NCBI GenBank assembly: GCA_964036665.1
Contig: OZ038530.1
Span: 2,976,001-3,040,000 of the forward strand
Source of the DNA: Gordius sp. MW1
Lineage: Eukaryota; Nematomorpha; Gordioida; Gordea; Gordiidae
DNA length: 64,000 nt
Reading direction: 5' to 3'
The notes beneath the pieces were generated by a model. The model was not told the origin of the DNA. It searched no databases and worked only from the letters and a program-made list of their open reading frames with translations. Below are positions 24,059 to 37,427 of this stretch, piece by piece; within the stretch, counting starts at the first letter, position 1, and every line of letters begins with the position of its first letter. Position numbers and translations under genes: made by a program.

Positions 24059-27000
24059 ATCGAGGATAATGGGATTCTCAAATTGGCTTACTTTTATATA
24101 TTTTTTCATGCTCTTTCACATAGAATCGAAAAAAATAAATATTTTTACCTCAAAAATTTTCACATATTTTTCTTTGAACCGTAGTCATCCGATGAAAGTT
24201 GTCGTTTTCAGACGTGGTTTCCATGATAAAAAGTAAAAATTTATCAGAATCAGAAAACTATTACTTTGAAATCATGATCGCATAGTGCAGTTTTCAAAAA
24301 TTAAGCACTCACGTTGCGATACAACAAACTAATCGCAACAATAAAACGTTTTCTTTTGTCAAAATGATAGTTCTCGCAGCTTAAAACCTCTTTTCGGAAG
24401 TCAATCGAAGATAATAGGATTCTCAAATTGGCTTACTTTTATATATTTTTTCATGCTCTTTCACATAGAATCGAAAAAAATAAATATTTTTACCTCAAAA
24501 TTTTTCACATATTTTTCTTTGAACCGTATTCATCCGATGAAAGTTGTCGTTTTCAGACGTGGTTTCTATGATCCCAAATAAAAATTTATCAGAATCAGAA
24601 CAATTTTACTTTGAAATCATGATTGTATAGAGCAGTTTTCAAAAATTAAGCATTCACGTTGCGATACAACAAACTAATCGCAACAATAAAACGTTGTCTT
24701 TAAAATGATAGTTCTCGCAGCTTAAAACCTCTTTTCAGAAGTCAATCGAGGATAATAGGATTCTCAAATTGGCTTACTTTTATATATTTTTTCATGCTCT
24801 TTCACATAGAATCGAAAAAAATAAATATTTTTACCTCAAAATTTTTCACATATTTTTCTTTGAACCGTATTCATCCGATGAAAGTTGTCGTTTTCAGACG
24901 TGGTTTCCATGATAAAAAGTAAAAATTTATCAGAATCAGAAAACTATTACTTTGAAATCATGATCGCATAGTGCATTTTTGAAAAATTAATCACTCACGT
25001 TGCGATACAACAAACTAATCGCAACAATAAACGTTGTCTTTTGTCAAAATGATAGTTCTCGCAGCTTAAAACCTCTTTTCGTAAGTCAATCGAGGATAAT
25101 AGGATTCTCAAATTGGCCTACTTTTATTTATTTTTTTATGCTCTTTCACATAGAATCGAAAAAAATAAATATTTTTACCTCAAAATTTTTCACATGTTTT
25201 TCATTCAACCGTATTCATCCGATGAAAGTTGTCGTTTTCAGACGTGGTTTCCATGATAAAAAGTAAAAATTTATCAGAATCAGAAAACTATTACTTTGAA
25301 ATCATGATCGCATAGTGCATTTTTTAAAAATTAAGCACTCACGTTGCGATACAACAAACTATTCGCAACAATAAAACGTTTTCTTTTGTCAAAATGATAG
25401 TTCTCGCAGCTTAAAACCTCTTTTCGGAAGTCAATCGAGGATAATAGGATTCTCAAATTGGCTTACTTTTATATATTTTTTCATGCTCTTTCACATAGAA
25501 TCGAAATAAACAAATATTTTTAACTCAAAATTTTTACATATTTTTCTTTGAACCGTATTCATCCGATGAAAGTTGTCGTTTTCAGACGTGTTTTCCATGA
25601 TAAAAAGTAAAAATTTATCAGAATCAGAAAACTATAACTTTGAAATCATGATCGCATAGTGCAGTTTTCAAAAATTAAGCACTCACGTAGCGATACAACA
25701 AACTAATCGCAACAATAAAACGTTGTCTTTTGTCAAAATGATAGTTCTCGCAGCTTAAAACCTCTTTTCGGAAGTCAATCGAGGATAATAGGATTCTCAA
25801 ATTGGCTTACTTTTATATATTTTTTCATGCTCTTTCACATAGAATCGAAAAAAATAAATATTTTTACCTCAAAATTTTTCACATATTTCTCTTTCAACCG
25901 TATTCATCCGATGAAAGTTGTCGTTTTCAGACGTGGTTTCCATGATAAAAAGTAAAAATTTATCAGAATCAGAAAACTATTACTTTGAAATCATGATCGC
26001 ATAGTGCATTTTTGAAAAATTAATCACTCACGTTGCGATACAACAAACTAATCGCAACAATAAACGTTGTCTTTTGTCAAAATGATAGTTCTCGCAGCTT
26101 AAAACCTCTTTTCGTAAGTCAATCGAGGATAATAGGATTCTCAAATTGGCCTACTTTTATTTATTTTTTTATGCTCTTTCACATAGAATCGAAAAAAATA
26201 AATATTTTTACCTCAAAATTTTTCACATGTTTTTCATTCAACCGTATTCATCCGATGAAAGTTGTCGTTTTCAGACGTGGTTTCCATGATAAAAAGTAAA
26301 AATTTATCAGAATCAGAAAACTATTACTTTGAAATCATGATCGCATAGTGCATTTTTTAAAAATTAAGCACTCACGTTGCGATACAACAAACTATTCGCA
26401 ACAATAAAACGTTTTCTTTTGTCAAAATGATAGTTCTCGCAGCTTAAAACCTCTTTTCGGAAGTCAATCGAGGATAATAGGATTCTTAAATTGGCTTACT
26501 TTTATATATTTTTTCATGCTCTTTCATATAGAATCGAAAAAAACAAATATTTTTAACTCAAAATTTTTTACATATTTTTCTTTGAACCGTATTCATCCGA
26601 TGAAAGTTGTCGTTTTCAGACGTGTTTTCCATGATAAAAAGTAAAAATTTATCAGAATCAGAAAACTATAACTTTGAAATCATGATCGCATAGTGCAGTT
26701 TTCAAAAATTAAGCACTCACGTTGCGATACAACAAACTATTCGCAACAATAAAACGTTGTCTTTTGTCAAAATGATAGTTCTCGCAGCTTAAAACCTCTT
26801 TTTGGAAGTCAATCGAGGATAATAGGATTCTCAAATTGGCTTACTTTTATATATTTTTTCATGCTCTTTCACATAGAATCGAAAAAAATAAATATTTTTA
26901 CCTCATAATTTTTCACATATTTTTCTTTGAACCGTATTCATCCGATGAAAGTTGTCGTTTTCAGACGTGGTTTCCATGATAAAAAGTAAAAATTTATCAG

Positions 27001-27865
27001 AATCAGAAAACTATTACTTTGAAATCATGATCGCATAGTGTAGTTTTCAAAAATTAAGCACTCACGTTGCGATACAACAAACTAATCGCAACAATAAAAC
27101 GTTTTCTTTTGTCAAAATGATAGTTCTCGCAGCTTAAAACCTCTTTTCGGAAGTCAATCGAGGATAATAGGATTCTCAAATTGTCTTACTTTTATATATT
27201 TTTTCATGCTCTTTCACATAGAATCGAAAAAAATAAATATTTTTACCTCAAAATTTTTCACATATTTTTCTTTGAACCGTATTCATCCGATGAAAGTTGT
27301 CGTTTTCAGACGTGGTTTCTATGATCCCAAATAAAAATTTATCAGAATCAGAAAAATTTTACTTTGAAATCATGATCGTATAGAGCAGTTTTCAAAAATT
27401 AAGCATTCACGTTGCGATACAACAAACTAATCGCAACAATAAAACGTTGTCTTAAAAATGATAGTTCGCGCAGCTTAAAACCTCTTTTCAGAAGTGAATC
27501 GAGGATAATAGGATTCTCAAATTGGCTTACTTTTATATATTTTTTCATGCTCTTTCACATAGAATCGAAAAAAATAAATATTTTTACCTCAAAATTTTTC
27601 ACATATTTTTCTTTGAACCGTATTCATCCGATGAAAGTTGTCGTTTTCAGACGTGGTTTCCATGATAAAAAGTAAAAATTTATCAGAATCAGAAAACTGT
27701 TACTTTGAAATCATGATCGCATAGTGCATTTTTGAAAAATTAATCACTCACGTTGCGATACAACAAACTAATCGCAACAATAAAACGTTGTCTTTTGTCA
27801 AAATGACAGTTCTCGCAGCTTAAAACCTCTTTTCGTAAGTCAATCGAGGATAATAGGATTCTCAA

Positions 27866-27884
27866 ATTGGCCTAAATAAATATT
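27866..27884 (+). repeat. 43-bp deletion junction in a family C monomer
   Basis: Here GGCCTA is followed directly by AATAAATATTTTT. The usual segment from CTTTTATTTATT to the start of the poly-A run after CATAGAATCG, 43 bp, is missing. The same junction occurs at about 35396-35414, 7,530 bp later, so the deletion predates the duplication of family C. Confidence 0.8.
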
Positions 27885-29897
27885 TTTACCTCAAAATTTT
27901 TCACATGTTTTTCTTTCAACCGTATTCATCCGATGAAAGTTGTCGTTTTCAGACGTGGTTTCCATGATAAAAAGTAAAAATTTATCAGAATCAGAAAACT
28001 ATTACTTTGAAATCATGATCGCATAGTGCATTTTTTAAAAATTAAGCACTCACGTTGCGATACAACAAACTATTCGCAACAATAAAACGTTGTCTTTTGT
28101 CAAAATGATAGTTCTCGCAGCTTAAAACCTCTTTTCGGAAGTCAATCGAGAATAATAGGATTCTCAAATTGGCTTACTTTTATATATTTTTTCATGCTCT
28201 TTCACATAGAATCGAAAAAAAAATATTTTTACCTCAAAATTTTTCACATATTTTTCTTTGAACCGTATTCATCCGATGAAAGTTGTCGTTTTCAGACGTG
28301 GTTTCCATGATAAAAAGTAAAAATTTATCAGAATCAGAAAACTATTACTTTGAAATCGTGATCGCATAGTGCAGTTTTCAAAAATTAAGCACTCACGTTG
28401 CGATACAACAAACTAATCGCAACAATAAAACGTTTTCTTTTGTCAAAATGATAGTTCTCGCAAGCTTAAAACCTCTTTTCGGAAGTCAATCGAGGTTAAT
28501 AGGATTCTCAAATTGGCTTACTTTTATATATTTTTTCATGCTCTTTCACATAGAATCGAAAAAAACAAATATTTTTAACTCAAAATTTTTTACATATTTT
28601 GCTTTGAACCGTATTCATCCGATGAAAGTTGTCGTTTTCAGACGTGATTTTCCATGATAAAAAGAAAAAATTTATCAGAATCAGAAAACTATTACTTTGA
28701 AATCATGATCGCATAGTGCAGTTTTCAAAAATTAAGCACTCACGTTGCGATACAACAAACTAATCGCAACAATAAAACGTTGTCTTTTGTCAAAATGATA
28801 GTTCTCACAGCTTAAAACCTCTTTTCGGAAGTCAATCGAGGATAATAGGATTCTCAAATTGGCTTACTTTTATATATTTTTTCATGCTCTTTCACATAAA
28901 ATCGAAAAAAATAAATATTTTTACCTCAAAATTTTTCACATATTTTCTTTGAACCGTATTCATCCGATGAAAGTTGTCGTTTTCAGACGTGGTTTCCATG
29001 ATAAAAAGTAAAAATTTATCAGAATCAGAAAACTATTACTTTGAAATCATGATCGCATAGTGCAGTTTTCAAAAATTAAGCGCTCACGTTGCGATACAAT
29101 CATCTAATCGCAACAATAAAACGTTTTCTATTGTCAAAATGATAGTTCTCGCAGCTTAAAACCTCTTTTCGGAAGTCAATCGAGGATAATAGGATTCTCA
29201 AATTGGCTTACTTTTATATATTTTTTCATGCTCTTTCACATAGAATCGAAAAAAACAAATATTTTTAACTCAAAATTTTTTACATATTTTTCTTTGAACC
29301 GTATTCATCCGATGAAAGTTGTCGTTTTCAGACGTGATTTTCCATGATAAAAAGAAAAAATTTATCAGAATCAGAAAACTATTACTTTGAAATCATGATC
29401 GCATAGTGCAGTTTTCAAAAATTAAGCACTCACGTTGCGATACAACAAACTAATCGCAACAATAAAACGTTGTCTTTTGTCAAAATGATAGTTCTCACAG
29501 CTTAAAACCTCTTTTCGGAAGTCAATCGAGGATAATAGGATTCTCAAATTGGCTTACTTTTATATATTTTTTCATGCTCTTTTACATAAAATCGAAAAAA
29601 ATAAATATTTTTACCTCAAAATTTTTCACATATTTTCTTTGAACCGTATTCATCCGATGAAAGTTGTCGTTTTCAGACGTGGTTTCCATGATAAAAAGTA
29701 AAAATTTATCAGAATCAGAAAACTATTACTTTGAAATCATGATCGCATAGTGCAGTTTTCAAAAATTAAGCGCTCACGTTGCGATACAACCATCTAATCG
29801 CAACAATAAAACGTTTTCTATTGTCAAAATGATAGTTCTCGCAGCTTAAAACCTCTTTTCGGAAGTCAATCGAGGATAATAGGATTCTCAAATTGGC

Positions 29898-32800
29898 TTA
29901 CTTTTATATATTTTTTCATGCTCTTTCACATAGAATCGAAAAAAATAAATATTTTTACCTCAAAATTTTTCACATATTTTTCTTTGAACCGTATTCATCC
30001 GATGAAAGTTGTCGTTTTCAGACGTGGTTTCTATGATCCCAAATAAAAATTTATCAGAATCAGAAAAATTTTACTTTGAAATCATGATCGTATAGAGCAG
30101 TTTTCAAAAATTAAGCATTCACGTTGCGATACAACAAACTAATCGCAACAATAAAATGTTGTCTTTAAAATGATAGTTCTCGCAGCTTAAAACCTCTTTT
30201 CAGAAGTCAATCGAGGATAATAGGATTCTCAAATTGGCTTACTTTTATATATTTTTTCATGCTCTTTCACATAGAATCGAAAAAAATAAATATTTTTACC
30301 TCAAAACTTTTCACATATTTTTCTTTGAACCGTATTCATCCGATGAAAGTTGTCGTTTTCAGACGTGGTTTCCATGATAAAAAGTAAAAATTTATCAGAA
30401 TCAGAAAACTATTACTTTGAAATCATGATCGCATAGTGCATTTTTGAAAAATTAATCACTCGCGCTGCGATACAACAAACTAACCGCAACAATAAAACGT
30501 TGTCTTTTGTGAAAATGATAGTTCTCGCAGCTTAAAACCTCTTTTCGTAAGTCAATCGAGGATAATAGGATTCTCAAATTGGCCTACTTTTATTTATTTT
30601 TTCATGCTCTTTCACATAGAATCGAAAAAAATAAATATTTTTACCTCAAAATTTTTCACATATTTTTCTTTGAACCGTATTCATCCGAAGAAAGTTGTCG
30701 TTTTCAGACGTGGTTTCTATGATCCCAAGTAAAAATTTATCAGAGTCTAAAAACTATTACTTTGAAATCATGTTCGCATAGAACAGTTTTCCAAAATTAA
30801 GCACTCACGTTGCGATACAACAAACTAATCGCAACAATAAAACGTTGTCTTTTGTCAAAATGATAGTTCTCGCAGCTTAAAACCTCTTTTCGGAAGTCAA
30901 TCGATGATAATGGGATTCTCAAATTGGCTTACTTTTATATATTTTTTCATGCTCTTTCACATAGAATCGAAAAAAATAAATATTTTTACCTCAAAAATTT
31001 TCACATATTTTTCTTTGAACCGTAGTCATCCGATGAAAGTTGTCGTTTTCAGACGTGGTTTCCATGATAAAAAGTAAAAATTTATCAGAATCAGAAAACT
31101 ATTACTTTGAAATCATGATCGCATAGTGCAGTTTTCAAAAATTAAGCACTCACGTTGCGATACAACAAACTAATCGCAACAATAAAACGTTGTCTTTTGT
31201 CAAAATGATAGTTCTCGCAGCTTAAAACCTCTTTTCGTAAGTCAATCGAGGATAATAGGATTCTCAAATTGGCCTACTTTTATTTATTTTTTCATGCTCT
31301 TTCACATAGAATCGAAAAAAATAAATATTTTTACCTCAAAATTTTTCACATATTTTTCTTTGAACCGTATTCATCCGAAGAAAGTTGTCGTTTTCAGACG
31401 TGGTTTCTATGATCCCAAGTAAAAATTTATCAGAGTCTAAAAACTATTACTTTGAAATCATGATCGCATAGAACAGTTTTCCAAAATTAAGCACTCACGT
31501 TGCGATACAACAAACTAATCGCAACAATAAAACGTTGTCTTTTGTCAAAATGATAGTTCTCGCAGCTTAAAACCTCTTTTCGGAAGTCAATCGAGGATAA
31601 TGGGATTCTCAAATTGGCTTACTTTTATATATTTTTTCATGCTCTTTCACATAGAATCGAAAAAAATAAATATTTTTACCTCAAAAATTTTCACATATTT
31701 TTCTTTGAACCGTAGTCATCCGATGAAAGTTGTCGTTTTCAGACGTGGTTTCCATGATAAAAAGTAAAAATTTATCAGAATCAGAAAACTATTACTTTGA
31801 AATCATGATCGCATAGTGCAGTTTTCAAAAATTAAGCACTCACGTTGCGATACAACAAACTAATCGCAACAATAAAACGTTTTCTTTTGTCAAAATGATA
31901 GTTCTCGCAGCTTAAAACCTCTTTTCGGAAGTCAATCGAGGATAATAGGATTCTCAAATTGGCTTACTTTTATATATTTTTTCATGCTCTTTCACATAGA
32001 ATCGAAAAAAATAAATATTTTTACCTCAAAATTTTTCACATATTTTTCTTTGAACCGTATTCATCCGATGAAAGTTGTCGTTTTCAGACGTGGTTTCTAT
32101 GATCCCAAATAAAAATTTATCAGAATCAGAACAATTTTACTTTGAAATCATGATTGTATAGAGCAGTTTTCAAAAATTAAGCATTCACGTTGCGATACAA
32201 CAAACTAATCGCAACAATAAAACGTTGTCTTTAAAATGATAGTTCTCGCAGCTTAAAACCTCTTTTCAGAAGTCAATCGAGGATAATAGGATTCTCAAAT
32301 TGGCTTACTTTTATATATTTTTTTATGCTCTTTCACATAGAATCGAAAAAATAAATATTTTTACCTCAAAATTTTTCACATATTTTTCTTTGAACCGTAT
32401 TCATCCGATGAAAGTTGTCGTTTTCAGACGTGGTTTCCATGATAAAAAGTAAAAATTTATCAGAATCAGAAAACTATTACTTTGAAATCATGATCGCATA
32501 GTGCATTTTTGAAAAATTAATCACTCACGTTGCGATACAACAAACTAATCGCAACAATAAACGTTGTCTTTTGTCAAAATGATAGTTCTCGCAGCTTAAA
32601 ACCTCTTTTCGTAAGTCAATCGAGGATAATAGGATTCTCAAATTGGCCTACTTTTATTTATTTTTTTATGCTCTTTCACATAGAATCGAAAAAAATAAAT
32701 ATTTTTACCTCAAAATTTTTCACATGTTTTTCATTCAACCGTATTCATCCGATGAAAGTTGTCGTTTTCAGACGTGGATTCCATGATAAAAAGTAAAAGT

Positions 32801-35800
32801 TTATCAGAATCAGAAAACTATTACTTTGAAATCATGATCGCATAGTGCATTTTTTAAAAATTAAGCACTCACGTTGCGATACAACAAACTATTCGCAACA
32901 ATAAAACGTTTTCTTTTGTCAAAATGATAGTTCTCGCAGCTTAAAACCTCTTTTCGGAAGTCAATCGAGGATAATAGGATTCTCAAATTGGCTTACTTTT
33001 ATATATTTTTTCATGCTCTTTCACATAGAATCGAAATAAACAAATATTTTTAACTCAAAATTTTTACATATTTTTCTTTGAACCGTATTCATCCGATGAA
33101 AGTTGTCGTTTTCAGACGTGTTTTCCATGATAAAAAGTAAAAATTTATCAGAATCAGAAAACTATAACTTTGAAATCATGATCGCATAGTGCAGTTTTCA
33201 AAAATTAAGCACTCACGTTGCGATACAACAAACTAATCGCAACAATAAAACGTTGTCTTTTGTCAAAATGATAGTTCTCGCAGCTTAAAACCTCTTTTCG
33301 GAAGTCAATCGAGGATAATAGGATTCTCAAATTGGCTTACTTTTATATATTTTTTCATGCTCTTTCACATAGAATCGAAAAAAATAAATATTTTTACCTC
33401 AAAATTTTTCACATATTTCTCTTTCAACCGTATTCATCCGATGAAAGTTGTCGTTTTCAGACGTGGTTTCCATGATAAAAAGTAAAAATTTATCAGAATC
33501 AGAAAACTATTACTTTGAAATCATGATCGCATAGTGCATTTTTGAAAAATTAATCACTCACGTTGCGATACAACAAACTAATCGCAACAATAAACGTTGT
33601 CTTTTGTCAAAATGATAGTTCTCGCAGCTTAAAACCTCTTTTCGTAAGTCAATCGAGGATAATAGGATTCTCAAATTGGCCTACTTTTATTTATTTTTTT
33701 ATGCTCTTTCACATAGAATCGAAAAAAATAAATATTTTTACCTCAAAATTTTTCACATGTTTTTCATTCAACCGTATTCATCCGATGAAAGTTGTCGTTT
33801 TCAGACGTGGTTTCCATGATAAAAAGTAAAAATTTATCAGAATCAGAAAACTATTACTTTGAAATCATGATCGCATAGTGCATTTTTTAAAAATTAAGCA
33901 CTCACGTTGCGATACAACAAACTATTCGCAACAATAAAACGTTTTCTTTTGTCAAAATGATAGTTCTCGCAGCTTAAAACCTCTTTTCGGAAGTCAATCG
34001 AGGATAATAGGATTCTTAAATTGGCTTACTTTTATATATTTTTTCATGCTCTTTCATATAGAATCGAAAAAAACAAATATTTTTAACTCAAAATTTTTTA
34101 CATATTTTTCTTTGAACCGTATTCATCCGATGAAAGTTGTCGTTTTCAGACGTGTTTTCCATGATAAAAAGTAAAAATTTATCAGAATCAGAAAACTATA
34201 ACTTTGAAATCATGATCGCATAGTGCAGTTTTCAAAAATTAAGCACTCACGTTGCGATACAACAAACTATTCGCAACAATAAAACGTTGTCTTTTGTCAA
34301 AATGATAGTTCTCGCAGCTTAAAACCTCTTTTTGGAAGTCAATCGAGGATAATAGGATTCTCAAATTGGCTTACTTTTATATATTTTTTCATGCTCTTTC
34401 ACATAGAATCGAAAAAAATAAATATTTTTACCTCATAATTTTTCACATATTTTTCTTTGAACCGTATTCATCCGATGAAAGTTGTCGTTTTCAGACGTGG
34501 TTTCCATGATAAAAAGTAAAAATTTATCAGAATCAGAAAACTATTACTTTGAAATCATGATCGCATAGTGTAGTTTTCAAAAATTAAGCACTCACGTTGC
34601 GATACAACAAACTAATCGCAACAATAAAACGTTTTCTTTTGTCAAAATGATAGTTCTCGCAGCTTAAAACCTCTTTTCGGAAGTCAATCGAGGATAATAG
34701 GATTCTCAAATTGGCTTACTTTTATATATTTTTTCATGCTCTTTCACATAGAATCGAAAAAAATAAATATTTTTACCTCAAAATTTTTCACATATTTTTC
34801 TTTGAACCGTATTCATCCGATGAAAGTTGTCGTTTTCAGACGTGGTTTCTATGATCCCAAATAAAAATTTATCAGAATCAGAAAAATTTTACTTTGAAAT
34901 CATGATCGTATAGAGCAGTTTTCAAAAATTAAGCATTCACGTTGCGATACAACAAACTAATCGCAACAATAAAACGTTGTCTTTAAAATGATAGTTCGCG
35001 CAGCTTAAAACCTCTTTTCAGAAGTGAATCGAGGATAATAGGATTCTCAAATTGGCTTACTTTTATATATTTTTTCATGCTCTTTCACATAGAATCGAAA
35101 AAAATAAATATTTTTACCTCAAAATTTTTCACATATTTTTCTTTGAACCGTATTCATCCGATGAAAGTTGTCGTTTTCAGACGTGGTTTCCATGATAAAA
35201 AGTAAAAATTTATCAGAATCAGAAAACTGTTACTTTGAAATCATGATCGCATAGTGCATTTTTGAAAAATTAATCACTCACGTTGCGATACAACAAACTA
35301 ATCGCAACAATAAAACGTTGTCTTTTGTCAAAATGACAGTTCTCGCAGCTTAAAACCTCTTTTCGTAAGTCAATCGAGGATAATAGGATTCTCAAATTGG
35401 CCTAAATAAATATTTTTACCTCAAAATTTTTCACATGTTTTTCTTTCAACCGTATTCATCCGATGAAAGTTGTCGTTTTCAGACGTGGTTTCCATGATAA
35501 AAAGTAAAAATTTATCAGAATCAGAAAACTATTACTTTGAAATCATGATCGCATAGTGCATTTTTTAAAAATTAAGCACTCACGTTGCGATACAACAAAC
35601 TATTCGCAACAATAAAACGTTGTCTTTTGTCAAAATGATAGTTCTCGCAGCTTAAAACCTCTTTTCGGAAGTCAATCGAGAATAATAGGATTCTCAAATT
35701 GGCTTACTTTTATATATTTTTTCATGCTCTTTCACATAGAATCGAAAAAAAAATATTTTTACCTCAAAATTTTTCACATATTTTTCTTTGAACCGTATTC

Positions 35801-37427
35801 ATCCGATGAAAGTTGTCGTTTTCAGACGTGGTTTCCATGATAAAAAGTAAAAATTTATCAGAATCAGAAAACTATTACTTTGAAATCGTGATCGCATAGT
35901 GCAGTTTTCAAAAATTAAGCACTCACGTTGCGATACAACAAACTAATCGCAACAATAAAACGTTTTCTTTTGTCAAAATGATAGTTCTCGCAAGCTTAAA
36001 ACCTCTTTTCGGAAGTCAATCGAGGTTAATAGGATTCTCAAATTGGCTTACTTTTATATATTTTTTCATGCTCTTTCACATAGAATCGAAAAAAACAAAT
36101 ATTTTTAACTCAAAATTTTTTACATATTTTTCTTTGAACCGTATTCATCCGATGAAAGTTGTCGTTTTCAGACGTGATTTTCCATGATAAAAAGAAAAAA
36201 TTTATCAGAATCAGAAAACTATTACTTTGAAATCATGATCGCATAGTGCAGTTTTCAAAAATTAAGCACTCACGTTGCGATACAACAAACTAATCGCAAC
36301 AATAAAACGTTGTCTTTTGTCAAAATGATAGTTCTCACAGCTTAAAACCTCTTTTCGGAAGTCAATCGAGGATAATAGGATTCTCAAATTGGCTTACTTT
36401 TATATATTTTTTCATGCTCTTTCACATAAAATCGAAAAAAATAAATATTTTTACCTCAAAATTTTTCACATATTTTCTTTGAACCGTATTCATCCGATGA
36501 AAGTTGTCGTTTTCAGACGTGGTTTCCATGATAAAAAGTAAAAATTTATCAGAATCAGAAAACTATTACTTTGAAATCATGATCGCATAGTGCAGTTTTC
36601 AAAAATTAAGCGCTCACGTTGCGATACAATCATCTAATCGCAACAATAAAACGTTTTCTATTGTCAAAATGATAGTTCTCGCAGCTTAAAACCTCTTTTC
36701 GGAAGTCAATCGAGGATAATAGGATTCTCAAATTGGCTTACTTTTATATATTTTTTCATGCTCTTTCACATAGAATCGAAAAAAACAAATATTTTTAACT
36801 CAAAATTTTTTACATATTTTTCTTTGAACCGTATTCATCCGATGAAAGTTGTCGTTTTCAGACGTGATTTTCCATGATAAAAAGAAAAAATTTATCAGAA
36901 TCAGAAAACTATTACTTTGAAATCATGATCGCATAGTGCAGTTTTCAAAAATTAAGCACTCACGTTGCGATACAACAAACTAATCGCAACAATAAAACGT
37001 TGTCTTTTGTCAAAATGATAGTTCTCACAGCTTAAAACCTCTTTTCGGAAGTCAATCGAGGATAATAGGATTCTCAAATTGGCTTACTTTTATATATTTT
37101 TTCATGCTCTTTCACATAAAATCGAAAAAAATAAATATTTTTACCTCAAAATTTTTCACATATTTTCTTTGAACCGTATTCATCCGATGAAAGTTGTCGT
37201 TTTCAGACGTGGTTTCCATGATAAAAAGTAAAAATTTATCAGAATCAGAAAACTATTACTTTGAAATCATGATCGCATAGTGCAGTTTTCAAAAATTAAG
37301 CGCTCACGTTGCGATACAACCATCTAATCGCAACAATAAAACGTTTTCTATTGTCAAAATGATAGTTCTCGCAGCTTAAAACCTCTTTTCGGAAGTCAAT
37401 CGAGGATAATAGGATTCTCAAATTGGC
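29898..37427 (+). repeat. HOR family C, copy 2: 22-monomer unit (7,530 bp)
   Basis: It repeats copy 1 in the same monomer order, with only scattered differences (for example CTTTAAAATG near 34980 versus CTTAAAAATG near 27450, and CACGTTGCG near 33213 versus CACGTAGCG near 25683). It also keeps the internal two-monomer repeat with TTCACATAAAATCG (36427 and 37122; copy 1 at 28889, and 29584 as TTTACATAAAATCG). It lacks the 287-bp truncated monomer of copy 1. Confidence 0.8.

Larger units (their letters stand above)
22081..29897 (+). repeat. HOR family C, copy 1: 22-monomer unit plus a partial monomer (7,817 bp)
   Basis: Markers recur in copy 2 with an offset of 7,817 bp before 23771 (for example CTCGCGCTGCG at 22642 and 30459, CCGAAGAAAG at 22869 and 30686) and 7,530 bp after about 24058. 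The 287-bp difference is an extra incomplete monomer in this copy. Other shared markers are the GGCCTAAATAAATA truncation (27870 and 35400), the ATGATAGTTCTCGCAAGC allele (28448 and 35978) and CATCTAATCGC (29791 and 37321). Confidence 0.8.

Noticed and set aside
25000..25266. 88-codon frames at 25000, 26033, 32530 and 33563 and similar 60-90 codon frames elsewhere
   Set aside because: They arise from a 1-bp deletion (CAATAAACG) that happens to open one frame of the satellite. Frames overlap each other in different phases, and the peptide is a translation of the repeat.
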